This document shows, in pieces, positions 1 to 11,135 of a DNA stretch of 34,589 nt. A program made the translations under genes and the position numbers. Position 1 is the stretch's first letter, and each line of letters starts with the position of its first letter. The notes under the pieces were generated by a model that worked only from the letters and a program-made list of their open reading frames with translations, did no database searches and was not told the DNA's origin. The DNA is from Frankiales bacterium. GTDB lineage: Bacteria > Actinomycetota > Actinomycetes > Mycobacteriales > SCTD01. The stretch lies in contig JAOPWV010000023.1 of NCBI GenBank assembly GCA_025965475.1, forward strand, positions 1 through 34,589, given 5' to 3'.

Positions 1-1727
1 GGCGGCGAGGCAGGCGACGGCGCAGACGGCGGCGAGGACGGCGGCGTGGGGCGCGCCGCCGGCACGGGCCCGCAGATGAAGCGGGGCTCCGGCAGGTAGC
101 GGGTCGTGAACGGCTCCCGCCGGACCACGCGTCCGCCCTGGCTGAACACCCGCGTCACGACGATGTCGAAGCCCTCGGCGCCGGTGGACGAGGTGCAGTC
201 CGGCCGGTCGACGTACTGGATCCCGAACGTCCGGATCCGCGTGCGCGGCCCGGTCTCGGACGTGACGTCGTACCGCTTCGCGCCCCAGAAGGTCACGGTG
301 ATCGACGTCGGGGTGTACGAGGTCTTGATGAGCACGCCGTTCGGCGAGTCGTTCTGGAACCGGAAGTCCGGCTCGGGGAACGACACCGTCGACTCGCGGC
401 CCGGCGGGTAGCGGCTGATGTAGTAGCTGTGCGGCGTGTGCTGCACGTCCTTGAGCCCGCTGAAGAACACCGCGTTGAACAGCGTGGTGGTGAACTGCGA
501 GATCCCGCCGCCGATGTCGTTGACGAACTGCCCGTGCAGGATCTGCGGCGCCGACCGGAAGCCGCGGGCCGCGTCCCGCTTGCCGACCACACCGTTGAGG
601 CTGAAGACCTCGCCCGGCAGCACGACGTACCCGTCGAGGAGCTCGGCGATGGTGTGGATGTTCGTCACCCGGTTCGCGCAGCACGGGTGGTAGGTCGTGA
701 ACGTGCCGATCGCCTCCCGCACGCCCAGCGTCGTCGCCCGCGAAGTGGTGACGCGCGGGGTGGTGACCTCCAGCCCCACGGCGGTACGGCGGGGAGCCGG
801 CGCGGTCAGTACGCCGGAGAGCGCCTTCTCCAGCGCGGCCGCCTTGATCGTGCGGCCGTCCCGGCCCGGTACGAGCACCGGCTGGCCCGAGGTCACGTCG
901 AAGGTCGCGTCGACGGGCGTCCGCTCGACCGCCCGCACGGTGCGGCCGAGGGAGGCGAGCACCTTGGCACCGTCCAGGTGCTGCCGCAGCGCGCCGTCGT
1001 CGTTCACGGTGAAGCTCAGCCCGGCCGCCACATCGGCCGCCCGGACGGTGACCGGGCGGCCCTCGACGTCGACCGTCACGGGCGCGGCGACCGCCGGCCG
1101 GGCCAGCGACGTCAGGGCCTTCTGCACGTCCTCGGGCGAGCTCTTGACCTTCTGCTCGGAGACCGGGACGTGCACCGACGGCTGGCGCAGCCACGCACGG
1201 GACACGGCGTCGGCCGCGGCGGCGACGTCGAGGCGGCGGCCGGCCAGCGGCTGCACGGGCACCGGAGACGCGCCGCGGAAGGTGATGGTGCCCTCCCGCG
1301 GGGCCCGGTCGACTCCGAGCGCGAGCCGCTTCAGCGCGGCCGAGAGGACGCCGCGATCCACCGTCGTACGAGGGGCCACGTCGCGGCGGGCACCGAACAG
1401 CCCGCGCAGCCGGGACAACGGGCCGGCGGAGGTGGCGTCCGCGACCGTGGCCGCGACGTCCAGCCGCAGGCCGGACGTGGCAGGCGGGAGGGCGAGCCGG
1501 ACCTCGCCGGCGACCAGCGTGAGCGGCCGGGCGGCCTGCGGCGCGAGCCGGCTCTCGACGAGGGCACGGGCCTGCGCCGGCGTACGGCCCGACAGGTCGT
1601 GTCCTGCGACATGCACGCCGCGGGGCACGTCACCGTCTGCGAACGCGAACGACGCTCCGTAGCCGAGGACGAGCAGCCCGAGGATGCCCCCGGCCGCGAG
1701 TACGGCCGGGCGTGGAAGCGGAGGCAT
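1..1727 (-). CDS. VanW-family exported/membrane-anchored protein, 3' end cut by window edge
   Basis: Reading the minus strand from an ATG at 1727 gives an open frame that runs off the window edge without a stop (at least 575 codons). The N-terminus is a single hydrophobic segment (about residues 8-28, AVLAAGGILGLLVLGYGASF), so the protein is probably anchored with most of the chain outside. The middle shows repeated Ala/Thr-rich units of the peptidoglycan-binding-like type common in this family (inference). The VanW core follows, with the hallmark NDIGGGISQFTTTLFNAVFF near 540-470. The last visible stretch is Pro/Ser/Ala-rich and low-complexity, suggesting an extracellular tail. The start overlaps the stop of the flavin reductase gene (TGATG at 1725-1729), so the two are translationally coupled. 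VanW proteins are found in vancomycin-resistance clusters and widely in Gram-positives, but their biochemical role is not established; a cell-wall role is inferred. Confidence 0.9.
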   Translation of the reverse strand, partial: MPPLPRPAVLAAGGILGLLVLGYGASFAFADGDVPRGVHVAGHDLSGRTPAQARALVESRLAPQAARPLTLVAGEVRLALPPATSGLRLDVAATVADATSAGPLSRLRGLFGARRDVAPRTTVDRGVLSAALKRLALGVDRAPREGTITFRGASPVPVQPLAGRRLDVAAAADAVSRAWLRQPSVHVPVSEQKVKSSPEDVQKALTSLARPAVAAPVTVDVEGRPVTVRAADVAAGLSFTVNDDGALRQHLDGAKVLASLGRTVRAVERTPVDATFDVTSGQPVLVPGRDGRTIKAAALEKALSGVLTAPAPRRTAVGLEVTTPRVTTSRATTLGVREAIGTFTTYHPCCANRVTNIHTIAELLDGYVVLPGEVFSLNGVVGKRDAARGFRSAPQILHGQFVNDIGGGISQFTTTLFNAVFFSGLKDVQHTPHSYYISRYPPGRESTVSFPEPDFRFQNDSPNGVLIKTSYTPTSITVTFWGAKRYDVTSETGPRTRIRTFGIQYVDRPDCTSSTGAEGFDIVVTRVFSQGGRVVRREPFTTRYLPEPRFICGPVPAARPTPPSSPPSAPSPASP

Positions 1728-2224
1728 CAGTCGCTGAAGGTCCCGTAGCGGCCTTCGAAGAACAGCAGCGGCCTGCCGTGCGGATCGGGCAGCCCCAGCC
1801 CGAGCACCTCGCCCAGCACGACCGTGTGGTCACCGCCGTCGGTCGTGGAGACGGTGCGGCACTCGAGGGTGGCCAGGGATCCGTGCAGGAGCGCGGCCCC
1901 GGTGTGCTCGCCGACCACGTACTGGACCCCGTCGAACTGGCGGCCCAGGTCGCGGCCCCGGTGCGCGAAGTGCTCGGACAGCACCGCCTGCTCGACCGCG
2001 AGCACGGAGACGCCCCAGGTGCCGGTCGCGAGGACCGAGTCATGGAAGCGGGCGACCTTCTCGGCGCAGAAGAGCACCAGGACGGGATCGAGCGAAACGG
2101 ACGCGAACGAGCTGCACGTCATCGCGTGGTGCTCGCCGCCCAGGGTGGTCGACACGACCGTCACCCCTGTCGCGAACCGCCCCACGACCCGCCGGTAGTC
2201 CAGCGGGTCCAGGGCCGTGGTCAC
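1727..2224 (-). CDS. Flavin reductase-like (FMN-binding split-barrel) protein
   Basis: This 165-residue protein begins LDPLDYRRVVGRFATGVTVV after a few residues. That opening and the later MTCSSFASVSLDPVLVLFC are typical of the flavin reductase/HpaC-like family, whose members bind FMN and either reduce it with NAD(P)H for a partner oxygenase or act as small flavoproteins. I chose the GTG at 2224 because the frame upstream runs into the preceding membrane-protein gene (stop at 2235-2237) and the family homology begins just after it. The length fits the family (about 160-180). No partner monooxygenase lies nearby, so the electron acceptor is unknown. The gene sits in a minus-strand run with the membrane protein upstream and overlaps the VanW-family start downstream. 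The fold assignment is firm; the specific reaction is not. Confidence 0.88.
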   Translation of the reverse strand: MTTALDPLDYRRVVGRFATGVTVVSTTLGGEHHAMTCSSFASVSLDPVLVLFCAEKVARFHDSVLATGTWGVSVLAVEQAVLSEHFAHRGRDLGRQFDGVQYVVGEHTGAALLHGSLATLECRTVSTTDGGDHTVVLGEVLGLGLPDPHGRPLLFFEGRYGTFSD

Positions 2225-2234
2225 ACGCGCGAGC

Positions 2235-2627
2235 CTACCCAGGGGGCTGCCACGCCCTGACGAACAGCGGGACGGAGGCTCCCAGGGCAGCCCCGAGCAC
2301 GAACAGCAGGTACATCGTCTGCAGGTCCTGCGTGACCAGGAGGTCACCCCCGGGCCCGCGGCCGAGGACGACGACAGAGACACCGATCGCCGTAGCGAGC
2401 ACCAGCTGACCGGGCAGCCGCGACCGCAGCAGCCGGATGGCCGTGCTGCCGAGCGCGGCGTTCACGACGAACGCCAGGACTGCGCTCAGCGGGACGAGGT
2501 GCCCGCCGACCCGGAAGGGCAGCAACAGCAGGGTGAACAGGTTCAGGATCACGGCGATCAGCACCGTGAGCGCGATCCCGCCCAGGCGCACGGAGGTACG
2601 CACGGGTGCAGGCTCCGGCGAGGTCAC
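2235..2627 (-). CDS. Small four-helix membrane protein of unknown function
   Basis: This 130-residue protein has about four hydrophobic segments: residues 16-37 (ending NLFTLLLLPF), 43-62, 72-90 and 102-122. Short charged loops separate them. The N-terminal ten residues are polar. I recognise no family motif. It starts with GTG at 2627, 18 bases after the stop of the FtsH-like gene, and ends 10 bases before the flavin reductase start, so it is probably part of the same transcript. It could be a partner or substrate of the neighbouring membrane protease, but that rests only on position. The Shine-Dalgarno sequence is weak (CGAGGC), which fits re-initiation after the upstream gene. Confidence 0.8.
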   Translation of the reverse strand: MTSPEPAPVRTSVRLGGIALTVLIAVILNLFTLLLLPFRVGGHLVPLSAVLAFVVNAALGSTAIRLLRSRLPGQLVLATAIGVSVVVLGRGPGGDLLVTQDLQTMYLLFVLGAALGASVPLFVRAWQPPG

Positions 2628-2645
2628 GCCGGGCAGCCTCGCACG

Positions 2646-4574
2646 TCAGTCTGTGGGGACCGGGGCGTCCTCGCGCAGGTCGATCAGGCCCGGCCGCGGA
2701 CCCGCGGCGGCAGCCGCTTCGAGGACGTCGGTGATCTCCCGGCCGATCAGCTCGTGCCGGTCGAGCAGCGCGTCGCGCAGGGCCTCGACGAGATGCCGGT
2801 GCTCCACGAGCAGCGCCATGACCCTCGCCTTCTGCTCCTGCAGCAGGCCCTCGACGGCGTCCCGGCCGCGGTCGTCCGCGAGCACCCGCCCGACGATGTT
2901 GGTGTCGGAGAAGGAGCTGTTGGCGATCGCGGCGTACGAGATGAGGCTGCCGTTCATGCCGTGCGCGCCGACCATCTCGGCCGCGCAATTGGTCGCGTAG
3001 AGCAGGTCTCCCCCGGGGCCGGTGGACACGTCGCCGAAGAAGATCTCCTCGGCGCACTGGCCGGCCAGCGCGATCTGGACCAGCGCCCGCAGCTCGGTGC
3101 GCGAGCGGGTGAAGACGTCGTCCCGGTCCCCGTGGGCGAGCAGGCCGAGAGCACCGCGGCGCTTGATGATCGTGAGGACCTCGAGCCGGCGCTGCGGCGC
3201 GGTCAGCCAGGCCGCGGTGGCGTGGCCGGCCTCGTGCGTGGCGATGAGGCGCAGCTCGTGGTCGGTGTAGCCGACCGGCTGGCCCTGCCCGACCTCCTCC
3301 ACGAGCCGGGCCTGCTCGACGTCCTTCCAGGTCATGGCCCGGCGGCCCTGGCGGACCGCGTTGACCAGCGCCTCGTCGAACAGGTGCTCGATCATCACCG
3401 GCGTGTAGCCCTGCGTCACGGCGGCGAGCGCGTCGCGACGCTCCTCGTCGAGCTCGTCGGTGTGCGCCTTGCTGCCCAGGAAGTGGTCGATGAGTGCGCG
3501 GCGGCCGGCCTTCGCGGGGAGCTCGAAGGTGAGCCGGCGGTCGAAGCGGCCCGGCCGCAGCAGCGCGGGATCGAGGCTGTCGGCACGGTTGGTGGCGGCG
3601 ATGAGCAGCACGTTCGTCGGCACGGTCCGCGGCCGCTGGAGCTGGCGGTCCGGCGCCAGGAACAGGTTGATCCGGTCGACGCACCAGCCGCCCAGCCGTT
3701 GCCAGCCGGTCAGGGCGTCGAAGGACTGCATCTGCACGAGCATCTCGTTGACGACGCCGCCGGTGCCCTCGCTGACGAACGAGTTCGTGACCATGCCGGC
3801 GTACGACGCCGGGAGCGAAGCCGTCCCGTGACAGCCGTGGACCGCGGTCATGCCGGTGGCCACGCCGCCGCGGGACATGGCGATCGCGTCGATCTCCTCG
3901 ATGAACCCGATCGCGCCGCCCTCCTTGCGGGCGGCCTTGCGCAGCTCCTTGAAGTACGACCGGATCTTCTTCGCCGTCGCGCCGTACCACATGGACTGGA
4001 ACGACGTCGCACTCACGAACAGGAAGGGCACGCCCGCCTCGCGGGCCATCGCCCGGGCCAGGTGCGTCTTGCCGGTGCCGGGCGCCCCTTCGAACAGCAG
4101 GCCCCGCCGCGGGCTGCCGCCCATCTCCTCGGAGAACGTCTTGTGCGCGAGGAACAGGTTGAGCGAGCGCACCACGTCGTCCTTGACCGCGTCGATCCCG
4201 ACGACGTCGTCCAGCGTGGTGGTGATCTGCTCGGGCCGGTACGTCACGTGCGGCGAGCGGGCCGACATGACCTGCTGGCCGACGGCCATGAACAGGAGCA
4301 GGCCGAAGAACACGATGATCGTCAGCAGGAACGGGTCCACGTGCGGCAGCGGGACGAACGGGCCTTGGCCGCCGTACGTGGACGCCCGCCAGGACAGCAG
4401 CGCGGCGAGCGCCAGGATGACGACCGTCAGCTTGACCCAGCGGCGGCGGCGGCGTGACTCGCGGGTCAGCCCGACGTCGGCGGACCGCATCGACAGAACC
4501 GCGTCGGACGCGGTCCCCAGGAGCGTGCCCAGAGCGGGGCTCACCGCGGGGGCAGGGGCGTCTCGGTCCGGCAC
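2646..4574 (-). CDS. FtsH-like membrane AAA+ metalloprotease paralogue
   Basis: This 642-residue protein has two N-terminal transmembrane segments (about 46-62 and 82-100) flanking a short external loop. An AAA module follows: Walker A GAPGTGKT (about 163-170), pore-loop MWYG (about 195) and the second region of homology IAATNRADSLDPALLRPGRF. A zinc protease domain follows, with HEAGH at about 447-451 and a third-ligand candidate Asp in STGPGGDLLYAT (about 523). This is the FtsH architecture. It differs from ordinary FtsH in three ways. Walker B reads IGFIEEID instead of FIDEID. Two insertions of roughly 30 residues each lie between Walker B and the arginine-finger region. The pore aromatic pair is Trp-Tyr. 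The GTG at 4574 is preferred over the GTG at 4604 because GAGGAG lies 5 bases upstream of it. It is probably a second, specialised membrane quality-control protease rather than the housekeeping FtsH; this is inference. Confidence 0.88.
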   Translation of the reverse strand: MPDRDAPAPAVSPALGTLLGTASDAVLSMRSADVGLTRESRRRRRWVKLTVVILALAALLSWRASTYGGQGPFVPLPHVDPFLLTIIVFFGLLLFMAVGQQVMSARSPHVTYRPEQITTTLDDVVGIDAVKDDVVRSLNLFLAHKTFSEEMGGSPRRGLLFEGAPGTGKTHLARAMAREAGVPFLFVSATSFQSMWYGATAKKIRSYFKELRKAARKEGGAIGFIEEIDAIAMSRGGVATGMTAVHGCHGTASLPASYAGMVTNSFVSEGTGGVVNEMLVQMQSFDALTGWQRLGGWCVDRINLFLAPDRQLQRPRTVPTNVLLIAATNRADSLDPALLRPGRFDRRLTFELPAKAGRRALIDHFLGSKAHTDELDEERRDALAAVTQGYTPVMIEHLFDEALVNAVRQGRRAMTWKDVEQARLVEEVGQGQPVGYTDHELRLIATHEAGHATAAWLTAPQRRLEVLTIIKRRGALGLLAHGDRDDVFTRSRTELRALVQIALAGQCAEEIFFGDVSTGPGGDLLYATNCAAEMVGAHGMNGSLISYAAIANSSFSDTNIVGRVLADDRGRDAVEGLLQEQKARVMALLVEHRHLVEALRDALLDRHELIGREITDVLEAAAAAGPRPGLIDLREDAPVPTD

Positions 4575-4749
4575 GCGGGCTCCTCGGGCTTCACACAGCG
4601 TCACCGGCGCGACAGCACGGCGGCCGTTCTCGTGCCCGATTGTTCGCTACCGGACGCCTGCCGTCACTACGCAGAGTGAGAGATGCGCGAGAACCACCCG
4701 TTCGGCGTATCCAGCGACGGCAGCCGCGCGCCGATGTCGCGAGGTCGGG

Positions 4750-5766
4750 CTAGTCCAAACCGGCGAACAGGTCGTCCTCGCGGCCCTGCGGGCCGGCGCC
4801 CGGACCGCGCTCGCCGCGGGCGAGGACGAAGTACTCCACCCCGAACGCCCGCTGCCCGATGTTGTTGGACAGCGCGAAGAACGGGCCGTCGACCTCGATC
4901 TGCGTCTTGTGGGCACGCATCGCGGCGGTCTTCGCCTCGAGCCAGTCCCGGGCGTCGACCTCGGTCGTGACCTGGTCGTCCGGGGTGCCGATCGGAAGGT
5001 CCTCAGCCGAGTCCGCGCCGAAGAAGTTCGTCTCGCCGCTGGCCTTGAGCTGGTCGATGCCGGCCTGCAGCACGCTCTTGGGGAACGCCGTGTGGTACAG
5101 CTTCGACGCCTGCCAGGGCTCCCCGACACCCGGCTCGTACGACGGGTCGCCGGCCGCGTCGAACGCCGCCGTCGCGACCCGGTGGGCCTGGATGTGGTCG
5201 GGGTGGCCGTAGCCGCCGTTGTCGTCGTACGTGATGACGACCTGCGGCCGGATCTCGCGGACGACCGCGACCAGTTCGCGTACGGCCTCGTCGAACGGCG
5301 CCTGCCAGAACGTGTCGGGCCGCGCGTTCGCGGGGGTGTCCATCATGCCGCTGTCCCGCCAGCGGCCAGGGCCGCCGAGGAACCGGTGGTCGCGGACGCC
5401 GAGCGCCTCGCAGGCGGCGGCCAGTTCGCCGATCCGGTGCTGCCCGAGGCCGTCCTCGCGGTCGGCCGCGAGGTGCTCGAGCTCGGGGACCAGGACCTCG
5501 CCCTCCTCGCCCAACGTGCATGTCACGAGGGTGACGAGCGCGTGCTGGGCGGCGTACTTGGCCATCGTGGCGCCGGTCCCGATCGTCTCGTCGTCGGGGT
5601 GGGCGTGCACGAGCAGCAGCCGCCGCGGGTGGTCGAGGGGGGCGAAGGCCTCCGGGTCTGCCAGGCCGTCCACGGCGGTGGCAGCCTCCGCGAGGACGGC
5701 CTCGGCCGCATCGGCGGGAAGCTTCTCGCCCGGATCCGGCGGCGGGGGCAGGGTGGCGTCGCTCAT
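4750..5766 (-). CDS. mshB: N-acetyl-1-D-myo-inosityl-2-amino-2-deoxy-alpha-D-glucopyranoside deacetylase (mycothiol biosynthesis)
   Basis: MshB removes the acetyl group from GlcNAc-Ins to give GlcN-Ins, the second committed step of mycothiol synthesis, in the cytoplasm. The 338-residue chain carries the PIG-L/LmbE zinc motif HAHPDDE (residues 54-60) and the second motif GYGHPDH (185-191). H56, D59 and H191 match the zinc ligands, and H188 the catalytic His, of the family. The stretch [20 protein letters not shown] is typical of MshB rather than of the paralogue Mca (mycothiol S-conjugate amidase). There is an N-terminal extension of about 45 residues before the core (rich in Pro and Ala), so a later start is possible, but no better ribosome site is evident. 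The gene is divergent from the hybrid kinase, with only 39 bases between the starts, and shows that the host is a mycothiol-producing actinobacterium. Confidence 0.93.
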   Translation of the reverse strand: MSDATLPPPPDPGEKLPADAAEAVLAEAATAVDGLADPEAFAPLDHPRRLLLVHAHPDDETIGTGATMAKYAAQHALVTLVTCTLGEEGEVLVPELEHLAADREDGLGQHRIGELAAACEALGVRDHRFLGGPGRWRDSGMMDTPANARPDTFWQAPFDEAVRELVAVVREIRPQVVITYDDNGGYGHPDHIQAHRVATAAFDAAGDPSYEPGVGEPWQASKLYHTAFPKSVLQAGIDQLKASGETNFFGADSAEDLPIGTPDDQVTTEVDARDWLEAKTAAMRAHKTQIEVDGPFFALSNNIGQRAFGVEYFVLARGERGPGAGPQGREDDLFAGLD

Positions 5767-5805
5767 ACGCCGACCTTACGTGCGGTTGCGTGACAGGCTG
5801 CCCGC

Positions 5806-8538
5806 GTGAGCAGAGAGCGGCTGACGTCGCAGGTCGGAAGGCTGGGCCGGATCATGCTCGCGGCGCTGCTTGTCAGCGCGCTGGTCAGCGCGACCGTGCT
5901 CATCGCGCTGGCCGGCTGGCTCGCCCCCCGCACCGACCGCTACTGGGAGGGCGGCAAGGCGATCCGCCAGGCGCACCTGGCCATGGTCGACCAGGAGACC
6001 GGCCTGCGGGCCTTTCTGCTGACCGACGAGACCGTCTTCCTGCAGCCCTACTTCCGGGGGCGCACGGACCTGCCGGGACTGAACGCCCAGGCCAGGGCAG
6101 CGTTCCGCGACCAGCCGGCGGCGCTCGCCCAGCTCGACGAGATGATCCGCCGGCAGCAGGCCTGGATCGAGCAGTGGGCACTGCCCACCTCGAACGGCGC
6201 GGCCGGGCTGGCCGGACGCGGCACGACGCCCCAGCTCATCGCGCACGTCATGCAGGGCACGAAGCTGTTCGACGCCTACCGGACGAGCGAGACGGCGAGC
6301 GAGGACACGGCCGACAAGCTCCGCGCCACCGCCAGGCAGCGGGTCGGCCAAGCGATGGTGGTCGGCCTGCTCGTCGGGCTGGGGGTCCTGCTCGCGAGTT
6401 CGATCGTCGTACGCCGGCAGCTCGGCCGGCTGACGGCGGACGTGGTGACCCCGGTCGGCGTGCTGCTCGCCACGATGCGCCGGCTGCGCGACGGCGACCT
6501 GAGCGCGCGCGCCCAGGTCGCCGGCCCGACCGAGCTGCGCCAGATCGGTGCCGGCCTGGACGAGATGGCCGCCGCATTGAGCCGGCAGCAGGACCTGGTC
6601 GAGCAACGCGAGAGCGAGCTGGTGACGTCCCGGCGTGAGGCCGAGGCGGCCAACGAGGCGAAGTCGGCGTTCCTCGCCACGATGTCCCACGAGATCCGCA
6701 CCCCGATGAACGCGGTCATCGGGATGAGCGGCCTCCTGCTCGACACCGACCTGGACTCCACGCAGCGCGACTTCGCCGAGACGGTGCGCAGCAGCGGCGA
6801 CCAGCTGCTCGCGATCATCAACGACATCCTCGACTTCTCCAAGATCGAGTCCGGCGAGCTCGAGCTGGAACAGCAGCCCTTCTCGGTGCGCGACTGCGTC
6901 GAGTCGGTCCTGGAGCTCGTTGCCGCCCAGGCGGCCGCGCAGGGCCTGGACCTGGCCTACGAGCTGTGCGACAGCGTGCCTGCTGTGCTCGTCGGCGACG
7001 TCACACGGCTGCGCCAGGTGCTGCTCAACCTGACCGGGAACGCGGTCAAGTTCACCGACCGCGGCGAGGTCGTCATCAGGGTCAGCACCGGTGAGGGCTC
7101 GGAGCTGACCTTCGACGTGTGTGACAGCGGCATCGGCATCCCCGAGGACCGGCTCGACCGGCTGTTCCTCTCGTTCAGCCAAGTCGACACCTCGACCACC
7201 CGGGTCTACGGCGGAACCGGCCTCGGCCTGGCGATCAGCAAGCGACTGGCCGAGGCCATGGGCGGCAGCCTCCAGGTCGCGAGCACCGTCGGCACCGGCT
7301 CGACGTTCAGCCTGCGGCTGTCCCTGCCGCCCGGTGAGGAGACCGAGGACGCGCTGCGCATCCCGCCCGCCGAACTGCCAGGGCGCAGCGCCCTCATCGT
7401 CGACGACAACGAGACCAACCGCATGATCCTGCGCCGCCAGCTGACCGGCTGGGGCATGCGCGTCGTCGAACAGGGCGACCCGCAGCAGGCGCTGATCCAG
7501 GTGCGGGCCGGCGCGTCGTACGACGTCGTCCTGCTCGACATGCACATGCCCGGGATGGACGGCCTCGAGCTGGCCCAGCACCTGCGGGCGCAGCCATCGA
7601 CCGCCACCACCCCGATGCTCATGCTCACCTCGCTCGGGCAGCGGCCGGCCGGCTCCGAGGACCTCCACCTGGTGCACCTGATCAAACCGGTCAAGGCCGC
7701 CGTGCTGCGCGACGCCGTCGCCAGGGCGCTCGGGGCGCGGGACCAGGGCGACCGGCCGGGAGCGGCGACAGTCAGCCAGGAACGGCTGCGCGTCCTGCTC
7801 GCCGAGGACAACCTCGTCAACCAGAAGGTCGCGGTCCTCCAGCTCGACAAGCTCGGCCACCTCTCGGACGTCGTCAGCAACGGGCAGGAGGCACTGGCCG
7901 CACTGCAGCTGGCGGCGTACGACGTCGTACTGATGGACCTGCAGATGCCGGTCATGGACGGCCTCGAAGCGACCCGGCTCATCCGGACCGAGCTGCCGCC
8001 CGAACGGCAGCCGCGGATCATCGCGATGACCGCGAACGCGCTCGTGGACCACCGCGAAGCCGCCCAGGCCGCCGGCATGGACGACTACCTCGCCAAGCCG
8101 GTCCGGCTCGAAGAACTCGCGGCCGCGCTCGCCCGCACCACCAAGTCCGTCAGGGCCGTCGCACCCCCCGCCCGCCGGGAGGCTCCCGTGACCGACCCCG
8201 TCGACCCGTCGGTCCTGCTCGCGCTGAACACCCAGCTCGGCCCGGGTGCGGCCGGGCTGCGCGACACCCTCATCGACACCTGGGAGACGGAGACCGACAA
8301 GCGGCTGGCCGACCTGAAGGAGGCCGTCGCGGCCGGTGACGGCCTCGCCGTCGCGCGGATCGCGCACACGATCAAGGGCGGCAGCGCCGCACTCGGCGCG
8401 CACCGCCTCGCGGCCGTCTGCACCGAGGTCGAGCAGGCGGTGCGGGACGGCGGGACCGACCTCGAGGGCGCCGCGGCACGACTGCAGGACGCGGCCGCCG
8501 AAGCCAGGACGGGGCTGTCCGCACTGCGTGGCGGCTGA
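5806..8538 (+). CDS. CHASE3 hybrid histidine kinase with HAMP, two receiver domains and HPt
   Basis: This 910-residue membrane sensor has transmembrane segment 1 (about 15-38) and a periplasm-facing CHASE3-type domain (about 40-180, with signature [12 protein letters not shown] at 62-73). Transmembrane segment 2 (about 183-201) and a HAMP linker (about 203-258) follow. The kinase part has HisKA with the phospho-acceptor H295 in MSHEIRTP and an HATPase domain (N box around 400-415; DSGIGIPED and GGTGLGL). Two receivers follow, with phospho-acceptor D578 (MPGMDG) and D711 (MPVMDG), and a C-terminal HPt with H854 in AHTIKGG. All acceptor residues are intact, so a His-Asp-Asp-His relay could run within one protein. 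No DNA-binding output regulator is adjacent, so it is an orphan kinase. It starts with GTG at 5806 and no clear Shine-Dalgarno sequence. The ligand is unknown. Confidence 0.95.
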   Translation: MSRERLTSQVGRLGRIMLAALLVSALVSATVLIALAGWLAPRTDRYWEGGKAIRQAHLAMVDQETGLRAFLLTDETVFLQPYFRGRTDLPGLNAQARAAFRDQPAALAQLDEMIRRQQAWIEQWALPTSNGAAGLAGRGTTPQLIAHVMQGTKLFDAYRTSETASEDTADKLRATARQRVGQAMVVGLLVGLGVLLASSIVVRRQLGRLTADVVTPVGVLLATMRRLRDGDLSARAQVAGPTELRQIGAGLDEMAAALSRQQDLVEQRESELVTSRREAEAANEAKSAFLATMSHEIRTPMNAVIGMSGLLLDTDLDSTQRDFAETVRSSGDQLLAIINDILDFSKIESGELELEQQPFSVRDCVESVLELVAAQAAAQGLDLAYELCDSVPAVLVGDVTRLRQVLLNLTGNAVKFTDRGEVVIRVSTGEGSELTFDVCDSGIGIPEDRLDRLFLSFSQVDTSTTRVYGGTGLGLAISKRLAEAMGGSLQVASTVGTGSTFSLRLSLPPGEETEDALRIPPAELPGRSALIVDDNETNRMILRRQLTGWGMRVVEQGDPQQALIQVRAGASYDVVLLDMHMPGMDGLELAQHLRAQPSTATTPMLMLTSLGQRPAGSEDLHLVHLIKPVKAAVLRDAVARALGARDQGDRPGAATVSQERLRVLLAEDNLVNQKVAVLQLDKLGHLSDVVSNGQEALAALQLAAYDVVLMDLQMPVMDGLEATRLIRTELPPERQPRIIAMTANALVDHREAAQAAGMDDYLAKPVRLEELAAALARTTKSVRAVAPPARREAPVTDPVDPSVLLALNTQLGPGAAGLRDTLIDTWETETDKRLADLKEAVAAGDGLAVARIAHTIKGGSAALGAHRLAAVCTEVEQAVRDGGTDLEGAAARLQDAAAEARTGLSALRGG

Positions 8539-8589
8539 GCCGCAACGCGCCTGCCGGGTCTACAAGGGGATCACCGACGAGCTGCTCGC

Positions 8590-9156
8590 TCAGTTCAGCA
8601 GCGGGTCCTCGGGGTAGTTCGCCGCGAACGCGAGCGGAGCCCCCTGCCGCCGGAGCACGTGCTGCCAGAGCTGCTCCGGGTAGGCGTGGAAGGCGTCGGA
8701 CGGCAGGGCGTCGACCACCCACCAGGCGCCTTCCTCCACCTCCGCCTCGAGCTGCCCCGGCGACCAGCCGGCGTAGCCCGCGAAGATCCGCACCTCGCTC
8801 ACGGCGGTCTGCACCTCCTCCGGGGAGGCGTCCAGATCCACCGTGCCCAGAGCGGTCCCGGGAGCGCCCTCCAGCACCGAGTAGGCCCCGACACCGGGCG
8901 CGCCGGGACGGCCGTGACCGAGCGCGATGGCGGCGTTCGGCTGCACGGGTCCGCCGGTGAACACCACCGGCGGCTCCGCGGCGAGCGGGTGCCAGGCCTC
9001 GAGGACCTCGCCGACACCGGTGCCGGTCGGCTGGTTGAGCACCAGACCGAGGGCGCCGTCCTCGTCGTCGACCTGCAGCAGCAGGACCACCGACCGGGCG
9101 AAGTGCGGGTCGGCCAGCAGCGGTGTCGCGACTGCCAGCCGTCCAGCCTTCACCAT
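8590..9156 (-). CDS. YqgE/AlgH family protein
   Basis: This 188-residue protein begins with the family-typical pattern KAGRLAVATPLLADPHFARS, followed by VVLLLQVDDEDGALGLVLNQ and later GYAGWSPGQLEAEV. These are the conserved blocks of the YqgE/AlgH (DUF179) family. The family is very widespread but has no firmly established biochemical role; in Pseudomonas AlgH has been linked to alginate regulation. The length is normal. The start is ATG at 9156; a GTG follows immediately, so the exact start is uncertain by one codon, with GAGGA about 12 bases upstream. The gene lies 23 bases downstream of the typA stop in the opposite sense of numbering (typA ends at 9180, same strand), so it may be co-transcribed with typA. 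It converges with the kinase gene, 51 bases apart. Confidence 0.92.
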   Translation of the reverse strand: MVKAGRLAVATPLLADPHFARSVVLLLQVDDEDGALGLVLNQPTGTGVGEVLEAWHPLAAEPPVVFTGGPVQPNAAIALGHGRPGAPGVGAYSVLEGAPGTALGTVDLDASPEEVQTAVSEVRIFAGYAGWSPGQLEAEVEEGAWWVVDALPSDAFHAYPEQLWQHVLRRQGAPLAFAANYPEDPLLN

Positions 9157-9179
9157 GTCGTCACAGGGTCCTCACCGGT

Positions 9180-11042
<1,863 letters not shown>

Positions 11043-11057
11043 GGGGGAACTCCGATG

Positions 11058-11090
11058 GCTCGGCAGGGGTCAGAAAGATGACTGCCGAGC
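11058..11090 (-). promoter_or_regulatory. Perfect 9-bp hairpin in the typA leader
   Basis: GCTCGGCAG (11058-11066) and CTGCCGAGC (11082-11090) are perfect inverted repeats separated by 15 bases, just upstream of the typA ribosome site. The hairpin could be part of the 5' untranslated region of typA or a read-through structure after dodecin. There is no T-run, so it is not a standard intrinsic terminator. Which role applies cannot be told from sequence. Confidence 0.5.
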
Positions 11091-11107
11091 GGGGCACGGC
11101 GCCCCCC
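11091..11107 (-). terminator. Possible GC-rich hairpin after the dodecin gene
   Basis: GGGGC (11091-11095) pairs with GCCCC (11101-11105) about 30 bases past the dodecin stop on the minus strand. It is short and lacks a T-tract, so it is a weak candidate for a terminator; actinobacterial terminators often lack T-runs. Confidence 0.3.
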
Positions 11108-11135
11108 AGTCTACGTGCGGCCCGCAGGCCGCCCT

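Noticed and set aside
2217-4457. Long plus-strand open frame of 746 codons opposite the FtsH-like gene
   Set aside because: It is an antisense shadow in GC-rich DNA. The protein is Arg/Gln/Asp-rich without domains, while the minus strand gives a full FtsH-like protein.
5776-8403. Minus-strand open frame of 875 codons across the kinase
   Set aside because: Shadow of the hybrid kinase; repetitive polar composition and no motifs.
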